Source: UBA8438 sp963934795 (GTDB lineage: Bacteria; Acidobacteriota; Vicinamibacteria; Vicinamibacterales; UBA8438). Taken from it: a stretch of DNA of 54,184 nt. The stretch covers positions 1 through 54,184 of the forward strand of contig CAWWAF010000012.1 in assembly GCA_963934795.1 (NCBI GenBank), read 5' to 3'. This document shows, in pieces, positions 7,955 through 16,319 of the stretch (positions are counted from its first letter, which is position 1; the number at the start of each line of letters is the position of its first letter). A program made the position numbers and the translations under genes. Below the pieces are notes generated by a model. That model was not told the origin of the DNA. It made no database searches and was given only the letters and a program-made list of their open reading frames with translations.

Positions 7955-8944
7955 ATGACGATCCCGAACATGATGCGCGCGATCGCCGTGACCGAGCCCG
8001 GCGGCCCCGAGGTGATGGTGGTTGACGAGCAGCCGGTGCCCCAGTTGAACGGTGGCGAGCTGCTGGTCAAGGTGGCGGCGGCCGGCGTGAATCGGGCCGA
8101 TTGTATGCAGCGGCGGGGCGACTACCCGCCGCCACCTGGTGCCTCCGAGACTCTAGGACTCGAAGTCTCCGGCACAGTGGCGGCACTGGGCGAGGGGGTC
8201 TCGGGGTGGCAGATGGGCGATCCGGTCTGCGCGTTGCTGGCCGGGGGAGGATACGCGGAGTACTGCGCCGTCCCCGCACCCCAGTGTCTTCCGGTTCCGG
8301 CGGGAGTGGACCTGGTCGATGCGGCTGCGTTGCCCGAGGTGGCGCTTACCGTCTGGACGAACGTCTTCGAACGCGGTGCATTGATGCCGGGGGAGACCCT
8401 GCTGGTGCACGGTGGCTCGAGTGGCATCGGCACCATGGCAATCCAGTTGGCGTCCGCCCTGGGGTCGACGGTGTTCGTTACCGCCGGTTCGACCGAGAAG
8501 TGCGACGCGTGTGAGGCGCTTGGCGCCGCGCGCGCGTTCAACTATCGGGAGGTCGACTTCGTCGAGGCCGTGCGATCGGTGGCCGGTGGAGTCGACGTGG
8601 TGCTGGATATAGTGGGTGGTCCTTATTTGGACTCGAACCTCAGTCTGCTCAATCTCGATGGTCGCTTGGTCATCATCGCGTTGATGGGCGGCGCGCGGGC
8701 CGAGATCAATCTTGCGACCCTGATGCGGCGTCGTTTGATTGTCACGGGGACCACGCTGCGAGCGCGGACCATTGCACAGAAAGGGGCGGTCGTCGACGCC
8801 GTGCGCACACGTGTCTGGCCGCTGGTCGAATCGGGGCGCGTGCGGCCGGTGATTCACCGCCGATTGCCCTGGTCTGAAGCCGTCGACGCTCATCGGGTGA
8901 TGGAGGCCAGTACCCACATCGGCAAACTGCTGCTGGTCTTCTAG
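7955..8944 (+). CDS. NAD(P)H-quinone oxidoreductase, PIG3-like (zinc-free MDR family)
   Basis: A 329-residue medium-chain reductase of the quinone oxidoreductase group. The N-terminal GroES-like domain carries AAAGVNRADCMQRRGDYPPP, and the Rossmann domain has LLVHGGSSGIGTMAIQLA. It lacks the Cys cluster of zinc alcohol dehydrogenases, as expected for QOR enzymes, and is closest in feel to the PIG3/TP53I3 subgroup. The reaction is NADPH-dependent reduction of quinones or enones. The open frame reaches back to 7910, but the ATG at 7955, or a slightly later one at 7970 or 7973, fits the family better. The stop overlaps the convergent amidohydrolase stop. Confidence 0.92.
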   Translation: MTIPNMMRAIAVTEPGGPEVMVVDEQPVPQLNGGELLVKVAAAGVNRADCMQRRGDYPPPPGASETLGLEVSGTVAALGEGVSGWQMGDPVCALLAGGGYAEYCAVPAPQCLPVPAGVDLVDAAALPEVALTVWTNVFERGALMPGETLLVHGGSSGIGTMAIQLASALGSTVFVTAGSTEKCDACEALGAARAFNYREVDFVEAVRSVAGGVDVVLDIVGGPYLDSNLSLLNLDGRLVIIALMGGARAEINLATLMRRRLIVTGTTLRARTIAQKGAVVDAVRTRVWPLVESGRVRPVIHRRLPWSEAVDAHRVMEASTHIGKLLLVF

Positions 8945-9846
8945 GCAGGTAGAGCGGTGCGGAACACCCGGTCGAAGTTGCCGCCCAGGATTTGTTGACG
9001 CGCGTCTTCGCCGACGGCCAGGTCGTCGAGAATCGCTAGCTGGGTCTCATAGATCCCCTGCTGCCAGCCTCGGGGGAAGAACGACGAATCCGTGCCAAAC
9101 AACAGTCGGTCCGGCCCAAGTGTGTCGAGGACCTGGCTGAACACGGTGCGCAGGGTTGTGCCGGGGAGGTATTCGAGCCACCGATTGGAGCTGGACGTGT
9201 CCAGATGGATGCTGGCGCACAGGTCGGCTGCCATGAGTGTTTCCCGCAAAAATCCAGCGCCGAAGTGCGGAATGATGACCGGGACGGTCGGGTAGCGAGA
9301 CGCCACGGGGACGATGGCCAGCGGATCACCAAGCCTGATGTCGACCGGAGTCTGGAGTCCGAGTTTGCGCCGCACGCCGACACTGAGGACGCCGCAATGG
9401 ATGAAGACGGCGGCATTGGCGGCGGCGGCGGCCGCGAACAGCTGATCGACCACCTCACTATCCAGACGAAAGCCGTGCATCGCCGGAAAAAGACAGGCGC
9501 AGCGAATGTTGCCCTCGCCGAAGAGTCGGGTCAGCCGTGCGGGCGTATCCGGTTGTGTCGGGTCGACCATGCTGAGGCCGACGAGGCGGTCCGGGTGTCG
9601 GCGTATGGCGATGGAGACCGACTCCTCGTCGCCAGGCAGGCTCGCCATCAGCGCCGCACGCTGCACGCGATGCGTATCGAGTTCTTGGACCCATCGGTCC
9701 GCCAGCGCGGCTGGCGTCCCCGGCGGGTCCCACCCAAGCTGTTCCGGGATGACCACCGCGGGATTCCCCGGTTGTGGCGTGGTTTGCCTCCCGAGCGTCG
9801 TGAAGAACTGGGCGGAGAAAAAGTGACAGTGGGCGTCGTTGAGCAT
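8941..9846 (-). CDS. Amidohydrolase-2 family metal-dependent hydrolase
   Basis: A 301-residue TIM-barrel hydrolase of the amidohydrolase_2 (ACMSD/gamma-resorcylate decarboxylase-like) group. The N-terminal metal motif is NDAHCHFF (HxH), further candidate ligands are FIHCG and IIPHFGAGF in mid-sequence, and the C-terminal Asp is in LLFGTDSSFF. The order and spacing match the family. The substrate is unknown; relatives hydrolyse or decarboxylate small aromatic or lactone compounds. The upstream in-frame extension to 9927 covers the divergent promoter region, so the ATG at 9846, which begins MLNDAHCH, is chosen. Confidence 0.85.
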   Translation of the reverse strand: MLNDAHCHFFSAQFFTTLGRQTTPQPGNPAVVIPEQLGWDPPGTPAALADRWVQELDTHRVQRAALMASLPGDEESVSIAIRRHPDRLVGLSMVDPTQPDTPARLTRLFGEGNIRCACLFPAMHGFRLDSEVVDQLFAAAAAANAAVFIHCGVLSVGVRRKLGLQTPVDIRLGDPLAIVPVASRYPTVPVIIPHFGAGFLRETLMAADLCASIHLDTSSSNRWLEYLPGTTLRTVFSQVLDTLGPDRLLFGTDSSFFPRGWQQGIYETQLAILDDLAVGEDARQQILGGNFDRVFRTALPA

Positions 9847-9890
9847 CGGTCTCGTAAACAAGCTGTTGGGGCGACGGCCCCGCGCCACGC

Positions 9891-9898
9891 AGTATACT
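9891..9898. promoter_or_regulatory. Shared palindromic -10 box between divergent genes
   Basis: The eight-base palindrome AGTATACT gives TATACT on both strands. It lies 45 bases from the amidohydrolase ATG on the minus side and 75 bases from the SEC-C gene start on the plus side. No strong -35 box accompanies either direction. It is the only AT-rich spot in this gap. Confidence 0.4.
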
Positions 9899-9972
9899 GG
9901 CTTCCCCTGGCGTGGTCCCTCGCGCATGGGCGCTCCCGTTGAGGAGCTTCATTGCTTTCTGGAGGTCGTGAC

Positions 9973-10212
9973 GTGGCACGTGACAAGGTCGGCCGTAACG
10001 ATGCGTGTCCTTGTGGCAGCGGTAAGAAGTACAAGCAGTGCTGCGAGAAGAAGGAGCACGCGCTGAGTCCGGGCGCCTGGATCGCCATCGTCGGGGTCGC
10101 GGTGGCGACCGTGGCGGCCGTGGTGATGAGCTTCACCGTGACCACGCCCACGGTGGACGTGAATTGTCCGCCTGGTCAGACATGGTCAGCGGAACATTCG
10201 CACTGCCACTAG
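9973..10212 (+). CDS. Small SEC-C-motif membrane protein
   Basis: A 79-residue protein. Residues 7-25 are a SEC-C zinc-binding motif (GRNDACPCGSGKKYKQCC; Cys12, Cys14 and Cys23 or Cys24 as ligands), the element at the tail of SecA that contacts SecB and ribosomes. A single membrane helix follows at about 34-55 (GAWIAIVGVAVATVAAVVMS), then a short tail with two Cys and two His. The GTG start is preceded by GGAGG at 9961-9965 with seven bases between, which decides the start. A free-standing SEC-C module on a membrane anchor is unusual; a role near the translocon or membrane-bound ribosomes is only a guess. Confidence 0.85.
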   Translation: MARDKVGRNDACPCGSGKKYKQCCEKKEHALSPGAWIAIVGVAVATVAAVVMSFTVTTPTVDVNCPPGQTWSAEHSHCH

Positions 10213-10362
10213 CGCCAATCCGCGGCCCAGAGAATGTATACCCACCGGGGTGGACCGGGGGTGTCGCTCGTGAAGGCTCAGGCGTTTCCAGTGCCCTGGC
10301 CGGTCGGGCTTCGGCTACGCCGTCGTCCTGGTGACGGCCACCGGTCGGGTCACGCGGACCCG

Positions 10363-12954
10363 CTAGTGCGTGTCGCTCTGAAGACCTGGCAGCTGTTCGA
10401 GACCGCTCCGAAGTTCCTCTTCCATCCCTGACGAGAGCTTCTTGCCGTTCCGGGTCAGGTGAAAGACATCGGTCGCACGGTCGCCCTCGGTTGAGATCAG
10501 AACCAGCTCGATGTCGCAGCCGTGCTCGGACATCACTCGACTGATGCCGTAGAGCAGGCCCCACTGATTGGCGCCGCCGACCTCCAGCACCGTGTAGCGG
10601 TCTGAATAGTGGTGGTCGAAGTGCACGACCGTGGACACCCGCACCTTGTCGCGGCTGGACCGCGCCGCCGCCTCCCGTCCTTTGAGCATCGATGGGAGGT
10701 CAATATCGCCAGCGACCACGTCCTGCAGCACCCGCGTCAATTCTGGCTGTGCGGCTTCGTTGAGGGCCAGGAACTGGTCGGCGTCGACGAAGCGGAACAG
10801 GTCAAGTGCGACTTTCTGGGCATTGCTCATCGCCTGCCCACGCAGGATATCCATCCCGAAGTACGACAGCACCCCACAGATGTTCGAGAAGATACGCGGG
10901 CGGTCCTTCGTGACCACGCTCAGCTCCCACACCTCGCCTTGCTGGTCGAGCGTCATTCGCAGCTCGGCTGGCTTGAGATTGCGGGATAGGTGAATGTGGT
11001 CGTACACCGTCTGTGGCTCGACCAACCGAAGATAGCGTTGAGGCAGACCTTCCAGAAACTCCGTCACTTCACGGTCTGATATTTCGGGCGGGCGCCGGTC
11101 GCGTAGGTCGGACACATGCGCCTGGTCTCGTGCAAGGACTTCGTCTCCGTAACCCAGCGTCAGATGGTTGTAGGTATCGACGTACAGACGCCACAACAGG
11201 TCCTCTTTCCATGGCGTAAGCACCTCTGGACTGACGGCCTGGACATCGGCGAGCGTCAGCAGGCACAGCATCTTGAGCCGGTCCTCGGTACCCACCAACC
11301 GTGCGAATTGTCGTGCGACTTCGGGGTCTTCGCTGTCCCGTCGGAAAGCGGCAACCGACATCTCTAGATGGTGTCGGATCAGGAACTCGACGGTGTTGAT
11401 GGACTCTGGTGCGATGCGTAGTCGTTGCAGCGGCCCCCGGACCATACGCACGCTTTCCTCGGCGTGATTCTTGTTCGACCACTTGCCTACGTCATGAAAC
11501 AGGAGCGCCAGAACGACCAGCTCAGGATTGTCCAGTTCCGCGAGAATACCGGAGAAACGCCGGCGGGCCGTGAATTCTGGATCCGCCAGGGTCGACAGAT
11601 TACGGATGGTCAACAGCGTGTGTTCGTCGACGGTGTACTTGTGGTAAAAATCGCGAATGACCCTGCAATAAATCTTCCGGAACTCTGGGAAGATCTGGCC
11701 CAAGAGGCCTGTCTGGTGGAGCTCGGACAACCGGTCGTAGAGGCCCGGGCGGGGCTTGAGAAAATGAAGAAATCGGTCGCGTTCCGGCGTGCCAGGAAAG
11801 AACTCGTCGGACGTGTAGCGCTCGCCGTGACGCTCGAGGAAGGCCAGGCCATCGGGTGATACTGCGCACCCGTGATCGAGTGCCGCTTGAAACAGGCCGA
11901 GCCATGTTTGGGGCTGCAGCGACGCCCTGACGGAATCGATGAGACTGATGCCGTTGATGTCACGTCGGAAGTTGTCGCCGACCGGCTCCTCGTCAACTGG
12001 CGCGACGGGCGGTTTCGCCTCTCGTAGCGCGGCGGACAGAATTCGGCTGACGATACGCGCATGATGGTAATACACGCTCATCAGGGCCTCGACCTGACCG
12101 CTTGCCTCAGATCCGGGAGACCCGAAGTACTTCGCGATAGCCTCCTGCTGCTCGTGACTCAGGCCGTTGAGATTGCGTGTGTTCTCCAGGTGTAGCAGCG
12201 AGCGGATCCGAAGAAGAAACTCTTCCGCTTCATCGAGCGCCTCATCCAAGCGGCCGGACGCCGCCGGCCGGGCTCGCGCGGTCGCGGCTGGAGCCAGTCC
12301 GCCGAAGAGCCGAATCGCGCTGACGTCGCGAAGCGCACCGGGCGCTTCCTTCACGTCGGGCTCGAGCTGATAGATGGTGGCGTTGAACTGACGATGGCGG
12401 TCGCGCACCAGGCCGAGCAGCGCGTCGATCGTCGGTTGGCGCCAGACGGATTGGGCGCCGCGCACGATGGTGTCGAACCGGGCGAAGAGCCCGGTGTCGC
12501 CCGCCAAGAAACGAGCATCTCTGAGCGCGACCAGAAATTCAGGATTATCAGGCTGCGCCTCTGCCAGCTCGTCTAATTGTCGAACCTGCTGGCCGATGTT
12601 GAGGCCGAGGTCCCACAGGGGGTGAAGGAGTTCCGTAACGAACTGTTCTTCTGCGCTGGCTATCTGGCCGTCGAACAGGAACAGGAGGTCGAGGTCTGAG
12701 TGGAGGCACAGGTGCCGACGCCCATAGCCACCGATGGCCACGAGCGCCACGGCGGCCACCGGGTGGGCTGCGCGCGCGTGCAGCTGTTGCAGAATCTCAT
12801 CGACGCGGGTCGAGAACACTTCGGCGGCCCGAGCACCGCCGTGAGCGTCGCCGATCTCGTTCCGGTATGTCTCCCGTGCAAGGCGCAGCAGGTCTGCGGG
12901 AGCCGGGTCACCGGCTTCCGTCGCCTCGCCGGTGTCCTGTGTGGCGTGTGGCAT
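10363..12954 (-). CDS. glnD: [Protein-PII] uridylyltransferase / uridylyl-removing enzyme
   Basis: It senses glutamine and adds or removes UMP on PII proteins such as the GlnK encoded 3 kb upstream. The 863 residues hold, in order, the nucleotidyltransferase domain (GGYGRRHLCLHSDLDLLFLF, with the SDLD metal ligands), a PII-uridylyltransferase helical domain, the HD hydrolase domain (LLFHDVGKWSNKNH) and two C-terminal ACT domains (from about residues 690 and 790). An in-frame ATG at 13014 would add 20 residues; the ATG at 12954 (MPHATQD) is used because the longer form would run through a separate small reading frame that ends at 12968. It lies downstream of the porin, amtB and glnK in the same direction. 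Confidence 0.95.
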   Translation of the reverse strand: MPHATQDTGEATEAGDPAPADLLRLARETYRNEIGDAHGGARAAEVFSTRVDEILQQLHARAAHPVAAVALVAIGGYGRRHLCLHSDLDLLFLFDGQIASAEEQFVTELLHPLWDLGLNIGQQVRQLDELAEAQPDNPEFLVALRDARFLAGDTGLFARFDTIVRGAQSVWRQPTIDALLGLVRDRHRQFNATIYQLEPDVKEAPGALRDVSAIRLFGGLAPAATARARPAASGRLDEALDEAEEFLLRIRSLLHLENTRNLNGLSHEQQEAIAKYFGSPGSEASGQVEALMSVYYHHARIVSRILSAALREAKPPVAPVDEEPVGDNFRRDINGISLIDSVRASLQPQTWLGLFQAALDHGCAVSPDGLAFLERHGERYTSDEFFPGTPERDRFLHFLKPRPGLYDRLSELHQTGLLGQIFPEFRKIYCRVIRDFYHKYTVDEHTLLTIRNLSTLADPEFTARRRFSGILAELDNPELVVLALLFHDVGKWSNKNHAEESVRMVRGPLQRLRIAPESINTVEFLIRHHLEMSVAAFRRDSEDPEVARQFARLVGTEDRLKMLCLLTLADVQAVSPEVLTPWKEDLLWRLYVDTYNHLTLGYGDEVLARDQAHVSDLRDRRPPEISDREVTEFLEGLPQRYLRLVEPQTVYDHIHLSRNLKPAELRMTLDQQGEVWELSVVTKDRPRIFSNICGVLSYFGMDILRGQAMSNAQKVALDLFRFVDADQFLALNEAAQPELTRVLQDVVAGDIDLPSMLKGREAAARSSRDKVRVSTVVHFDHHYSDRYTVLEVGGANQWGLLYGISRVMSEHGCDIELVLISTEGDRATDVFHLTRNGKKLSSGMEEELRSGLEQLPGLQSDTH

Positions 12955-12967
12955 GGAAGTGTCGAGG

Positions 12968-13120
12968 CTAGTATCCCAGGTTGAACCCGAAGGTGCCGAC
13001 CGCTTGTAGGCCATCGCCGGCGTTGAACGCGGTCAGCGCGTCTCCGAGCGTTGCGTCGCCGCCGACAAGAACCGCCAGAATGGACGTGAATCCGCTGCCA
13101 TGTCTTCCTCCCAGTGGGGA
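12968..13120 (-). pseudogene. Possible barrel-protein C-terminal remnant
   Basis: A minus-strand reading frame with no ATG or GTG start ends at 12968-12970. Its last residues are AVGTFGFNLGY, with a terminal aromatic residue as in the closing strand of an outer-membrane beta-barrel, preceded by an Ala/Gly/Asp-rich stretch. It lies between the complete porin gene and glnD, and its stop comes 13 bases before the glnD ATG. It may be the leftover end of a second porin copy. The frame stays open back to about 13190 but runs through the terminator hairpin. Chance is possible. Confidence 0.3.
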
Positions 13121-13133
13121 GTCCGCCCAAGAT

Positions 13134-13176
13134 GCCCCCTTGGCCCCTCGTCGTGGCGACGAGAGGCCAAGGGGGC
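13134..13176 (-). terminator. Strong hairpin after the porin gene
   Basis: A 20-base stem with one mismatch (left arm 13134-13153, right arm 13157-13176, three-base loop) starts 17 bases after the porin stop codon. No T-run follows on the minus strand, so it may act as a Rho-assisted terminator, an mRNA 3'-end stabiliser, or an attenuator between the porin and glnD. Confidence 0.6.
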
Positions 13177-13192
13177 TGGAGCACGGAACATC

Positions 13193-14296
13193 TCAGAATG
13201 TGAACACAACGTCCATGCCACCGATGGCCTGGTTGTAGTCGAGGTCATCGGACCAGTCGTAGCGCAGCTCAGGCCTCAGGGTGATGTTGGGCGCGAACTT
13301 GTAGTTGGCACCAAAGGTCGCTGCTAAATGGTTCTGGGAGCCGGGAGCACCAAGAAGTGCTCCGTGCGGTCTGTACCCGGTAATGTCATCACCCTGCCAC
13401 CACTCCATCCGAGCGCCCACCGACACCTCATCGTTGACGGTGTAGAACACATATTGATTCAAGCCGACGTTCTTTTCACCCGAGCTGTCGACTGTGAGGT
13501 AGTCGCTTTGGATGATCCAGTTGAGCGAATCCGACAGGGTCACGTCGAAGAGCAGACTGTGGGAGTAGGCGCTGCTTCCTCGCGCGCCGAAGTCGCCGGC
13601 GGTCGTGATGTAGGTGAAGCTCACCCTGTCACCGAGGGACGTGCCCACACCGCCCAGAAAGCTCCCGCCGTCCCCGAACCGATCGAAGCCGGTGTCCCAT
13701 CCCAGCGTGTAACCGGCGTAGATCGTGGTGTCGCCACCACCGACACCGAAGGACGCCAAGGCGCCGGTATGCGTAAACGGCTCGCTGTTGTACATCGTGA
13801 TGGCATGCGAGTAGAAGAAGTTGTCTGGTGCGGTCACCACTTCATACCCGATCAGGGTATAAAAGTGTCCCGCCTTCACCGACCAATTGTCGGCCGCTAC
13901 CTCGACGTACGCCTGGGGCAGAGCGATGCCGTAGCCCCTTCCTGTCTGGAAGGCCGAAATGTTGTCCCACCGTTGGACATTGCCGGCGTTGTCGACGCTG
14001 TTGCCGAACGCTTGCGTGTCGCCTGCATCGGTGCCGACCATGGCGTCCAGGCGGAAGCCGACGCCCAGAGAGCCATCGTCTTGTGCCGCCGATTTTTCGA
14101 CAAAGAGCCAGCCCTGGTGGAGGTTCAGCCGGTTAGGGTCGGAGTTGAAGAGATCGTTCGAGGCGGAGTGCGCACCGAGCGACAGCCAACCACCGGTGGA
14201 AACGTCCTGGGCCACAGCAGGTGCCGCCAACAGCAAACAGATTGCAACGAGCGCCAGCGACCGACTCACTCGGACCGCGCTAAAAATGTAGTTCAT
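13193..14296 (-). CDS. Outer-membrane beta-barrel porin (OmpL-like)
   Basis: A 367-residue protein with a signal peptide (residues 1-30, ending APAVAQ) and a mature part made of alternating short strands rich in Gly, Asp and aromatic residues, ending in VVFTF, the C-terminal Phe signature used for barrel assembly. It resembles the OmpL-like 'beta-barrel porin-2' group (PF07642 type). The ATG at 14296 has GGAG seven bases upstream, which decides it over an ATG at 14314. It lies just after amtB, separated by a hairpin, so it may be the outer-membrane entry path for ammonium or another nitrogen source; that is inference from position. Confidence 0.85.
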   Translation of the reverse strand: MNYIFSAVRVSRSLALVAICLLLAAPAVAQDVSTGGWLSLGAHSASNDLFNSDPNRLNLHQGWLFVEKSAAQDDGSLGVGFRLDAMVGTDAGDTQAFGNSVDNAGNVQRWDNISAFQTGRGYGIALPQAYVEVAADNWSVKAGHFYTLIGYEVVTAPDNFFYSHAITMYNSEPFTHTGALASFGVGGGDTTIYAGYTLGWDTGFDRFGDGGSFLGGVGTSLGDRVSFTYITTAGDFGARGSSAYSHSLLFDVTLSDSLNWIIQSDYLTVDSSGEKNVGLNQYVFYTVNDEVSVGARMEWWQGDDITGYRPHGALLGAPGSQNHLAATFGANYKFAPNITLRPELRYDWSDDLDYNQAIGGMDVVFTF

Positions 14297-14394
14297 GCTC
14301 TTTCTCCAATACAAAAATGTGGAACGACACGTTCTGCCTCATGAGATCGAACGCTAATTCCGCGTCTACTCAAATGTGGGGGGACGTCATCTCG

Positions 14395-14410
14395 ACCGCA
14401 ACTATGCGGT
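14395..14410. promoter_or_regulatory. Inverted repeat upstream of the porin gene
   Basis: ACCGCA-ACTA-TGCGGT is a perfect 6-base inverted repeat about 100 bases upstream of the porin start, between it and the terminator after amtB. It may be an operator for separate control of the porin. No convincing sigma-54 or sigma-70 element was found beside it. Confidence 0.35.
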
Positions 14411-14436
14411 TCTCACTGTTTCCCTTTATCTGCCCG

Positions 14437-14472
14437 CCGTCGGCTGGATGGGCTCAGCCATCCAGCCGACGG
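14437..14472 (-). terminator. Terminator hairpin after amtB
   Basis: A perfect 15-base-pair stem (14437-14451 with 14458-14472) and a six-base loop, 23 bases beyond the amtB stop codon. The minus-strand flank after it is AT-leaning rather than a clean T-run. It probably ends or thins the glnK-amtB transcript before the porin gene. Confidence 0.7.
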
Positions 14473-14495
14473 CAGTCTGCGGGTGCTCAATTTCA

Positions 14496-15812
14496 CTAGC
14501 TATGCTTGATCGAGTACGCCTCCATGCCGTGCTCACTGAGGTCCAGCCCGATCCGTTCTTCTTCCTTCGTGACCCGGATCCCGGTTGTCGCCTTGAGCCC
14601 GAGGAAGATGACGAACGCGGATGCCAGGCAGAACACAGCGTAGGCCGCGACCCCGATGAGCTGCGTGACGAATGAGTGGTCAGGGTTCGTGCTGAAGATA
14701 CCGACCGCCAGCGTGCCCCAGATTCCGCAGACGAGATGGACGGAGAGCGCGCCCACCGGGTCGTCGAGCTTCGCGCGGTCGAAGAGCAGTACCGACGCCA
14801 CCACGAGCACACCGGCAATCAAGCCGATGACGATCGCGGAGTTGACCGAGACGGTGTCAGCGCCGGCCGTGATGCCGACCAGTCCGGCCAGCGCCCCATT
14901 CAGCACCATGCTCAGGTCGGGTTTGTGCTGGATGCTCCAGGAGGCCACCATGGCTCCGATCACGCCGGCGGCGGCTGCCAACGACGTCGTCACGAAGACC
15001 AGCGAGACAAGTTCCGGGTCGGCGCTCAGGACCGAGCCGCCGTTGAATCCGTACCAGCCCAGCCACAGCAAGAAGACGCCGATCGCGGCGAGCGGCATGC
15101 TGTGGCCGGCGACAGGTCGGATCCTGCCGCCTTCCAGATACTTGCCCAGGCGGGGCCCAAGGACGATGATGCCCGCCAGGGCCGCCCAGCCGCCGACGGA
15201 GTGGACGAGCGTCGAGCCGGCAAAGTCGTAGAAGCCCATCTGATCAAGCCAGCCGGCGCCCCACTTCCATGACCCCGCTATGGGATAGATGATGGCCACG
15301 TAGATGGTCGTGAAGATCAGGAAGGGGCCCAACTTGATGCGCTCAGCCACCGCGCCGGACACGATCGTCGCGGCGGTTGCCGCGAACATGCCTTGGAAGA
15401 TGAAGTCCGTCCAGTACGTATAGCCGACGTTGTACGCCGATGTCATGTCTTCGGGACTTGGGTTGAGCCCGAAGCCGGCGAAGCCGAAGAATTGCCCCAG
15501 GCTGAAGTCACCCGGATACATCAGGTTGAATCCGACAAGCGCGTAGGTCAGGAGCCCGATGGCGACAATTGCGGTGTTCTTGAACAGGATGTTCACCGTG
15601 TTCTTGGAACGCGTCAGCCCGGACTCCAGGGCCGCGAAGCCCAGATGCATGATGAACACCAGGAACGTGGCCACCAGCATCCAGGTGTTGTTGACCGTGA
15701 ACATCTCTTGAGAGACGGCTTCCTGCGCGTAGGCGGAGGTTGGCACAAGAGTGAGCCCGAGAAGCAAGAGCGTCGCGTACCGGCCTAGTGACCGAACAAA
15801 GCGGTTTGTCAT
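14496..15812 (-). CDS. amtB: Ammonium transporter
   Basis: A 438-residue Amt/Rh channel in the inner membrane that brings in ammonium. A signal peptide (about residues 1-30, ending TSAYAQ) is followed by eleven membrane helices. Family landmarks include FVFIMHLGFAALESGLTRSK early on, the pore segment FAGSTLVHSVGGWAALAG with the first pore His, and GALSVHLVCGIWGTLAVG with the second. GlnK, the protein that plugs AmtB when nitrogen is plentiful, is encoded 47 bases upstream. The ATG at 15812 has GGAAGGA at suitable spacing; upstream in-frame starts do not. Confidence 0.97.
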   Translation of the reverse strand: MTNRFVRSLGRYATLLLLGLTLVPTSAYAQEAVSQEMFTVNNTWMLVATFLVFIMHLGFAALESGLTRSKNTVNILFKNTAIVAIGLLTYALVGFNLMYPGDFSLGQFFGFAGFGLNPSPEDMTSAYNVGYTYWTDFIFQGMFAATAATIVSGAVAERIKLGPFLIFTTIYVAIIYPIAGSWKWGAGWLDQMGFYDFAGSTLVHSVGGWAALAGIIVLGPRLGKYLEGGRIRPVAGHSMPLAAIGVFLLWLGWYGFNGGSVLSADPELVSLVFVTTSLAAAAGVIGAMVASWSIQHKPDLSMVLNGALAGLVGITAGADTVSVNSAIVIGLIAGVLVVASVLLFDRAKLDDPVGALSVHLVCGIWGTLAVGIFSTNPDHSFVTQLIGVAAYAVFCLASAFVIFLGLKATTGIRVTKEEERIGLDLSEHGMEAYSIKHS

Positions 15813-15859
15813 TGGGATATGTCCTTCCATCTGCGCGGTTCTTGATAACGACAGTGTCA

Positions 15860-16198
15860 CTAGAGCGCCTCGTCGCCGATCTCGCCGGTTCTAATTCGAA
15901 CGGCCTGACTGATATCGCTGACGAAGACCTTGCCGTCTCCGATCGAACCAGTCCTGGCGGCTGTCGTGATGGCGCTACTCGCCGCTTCGACAAGCTCGTC
16001 GGGCACCACCGTTTCGAGCTTCATCTTGGGGACGAAGTCGACGGTGTACTCGGCGCCCCGATAGATCTCGGTGTGACCCTTTTGCCGGCCGAAGCCCTTG
16101 ACTTCGGTCACGGTGACCCCCTGCACGCCAGCCTTGGCGAGCTCGTCTCGAACGTCATCGAGCACATGGGGCTTGATGATGGCCGTGATTAATTTCAT
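15860..16198 (-). CDS. glnK: Nitrogen regulatory protein P-II
   Basis: A 112-residue trimeric PII signal protein that reads 2-oxoglutarate and ATP/ADP and controls AmtB. Tyr51 in the T-loop (RGAEYTVDF) is the site that GlnD uridylylates. The PII signatures TEVKGFGRQKGHTEIYRG and GSIGDGKVFV are intact. The start at 16198 has AGGAGA upstream and decides against a longer frame from 16264. The pairing with amtB is the classic glnK-amtB operon. Expression is probably driven by the sigma-54-type promoter at 16304-16319. Confidence 0.97.
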   Translation of the reverse strand: MKLITAIIKPHVLDDVRDELAKAGVQGVTVTEVKGFGRQKGHTEIYRGAEYTVDFVPKMKLETVVPDELVEAASSAITTAARTGSIGDGKVFVSDISQAVRIRTGEIGDEAL

Positions 16199-16303
16199 CT
16201 GACTCTCCTGTTGCCGAGCGGGGCCTGACCCGCATAGTGGCTTGTGTGCGATGTCGCGTGCCACCGTTCGATAGCACGGGCGTCAGCCGTTGCCATCTGA
16301 ACT

Positions 16304-16319
16304 AGCAAGCTGTGGGCCA
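16304..16319 (-). promoter_or_regulatory. Sigma-54 (-24/-12) promoter of glnK-amtB
   Basis: On the minus strand this reads TGGCCC-ACAGC-TTGCT, matching TGGCAC-N5-TTGCW at all key positions; the GG and GC pairs are exactly spaced. It lies about 105 bases upstream of the glnK ATG. The gene just beyond it encodes a sigma-54 activator. An inverted repeat GTCAG-N7-CTGAC at 16395-16411, some 80 bases further upstream, may be the activator site. The rest of the 296-base gap between glnK and the activator gene (16199-16494) shows nothing else. Confidence 0.7.

Noticed and set aside
10213..10362. Terminator or regulatory RNA between the SEC-C gene and glnD
   Set aside because: Only short GC-rich repeats without a convincing stem or T-run; nothing could be supported.
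13328..14344. 338-codon plus-strand open frame opposite the porin
   Set aside because: The opposite strand encodes a well-formed porin with signal peptide and ribosome site; this frame has no recognisable domain.
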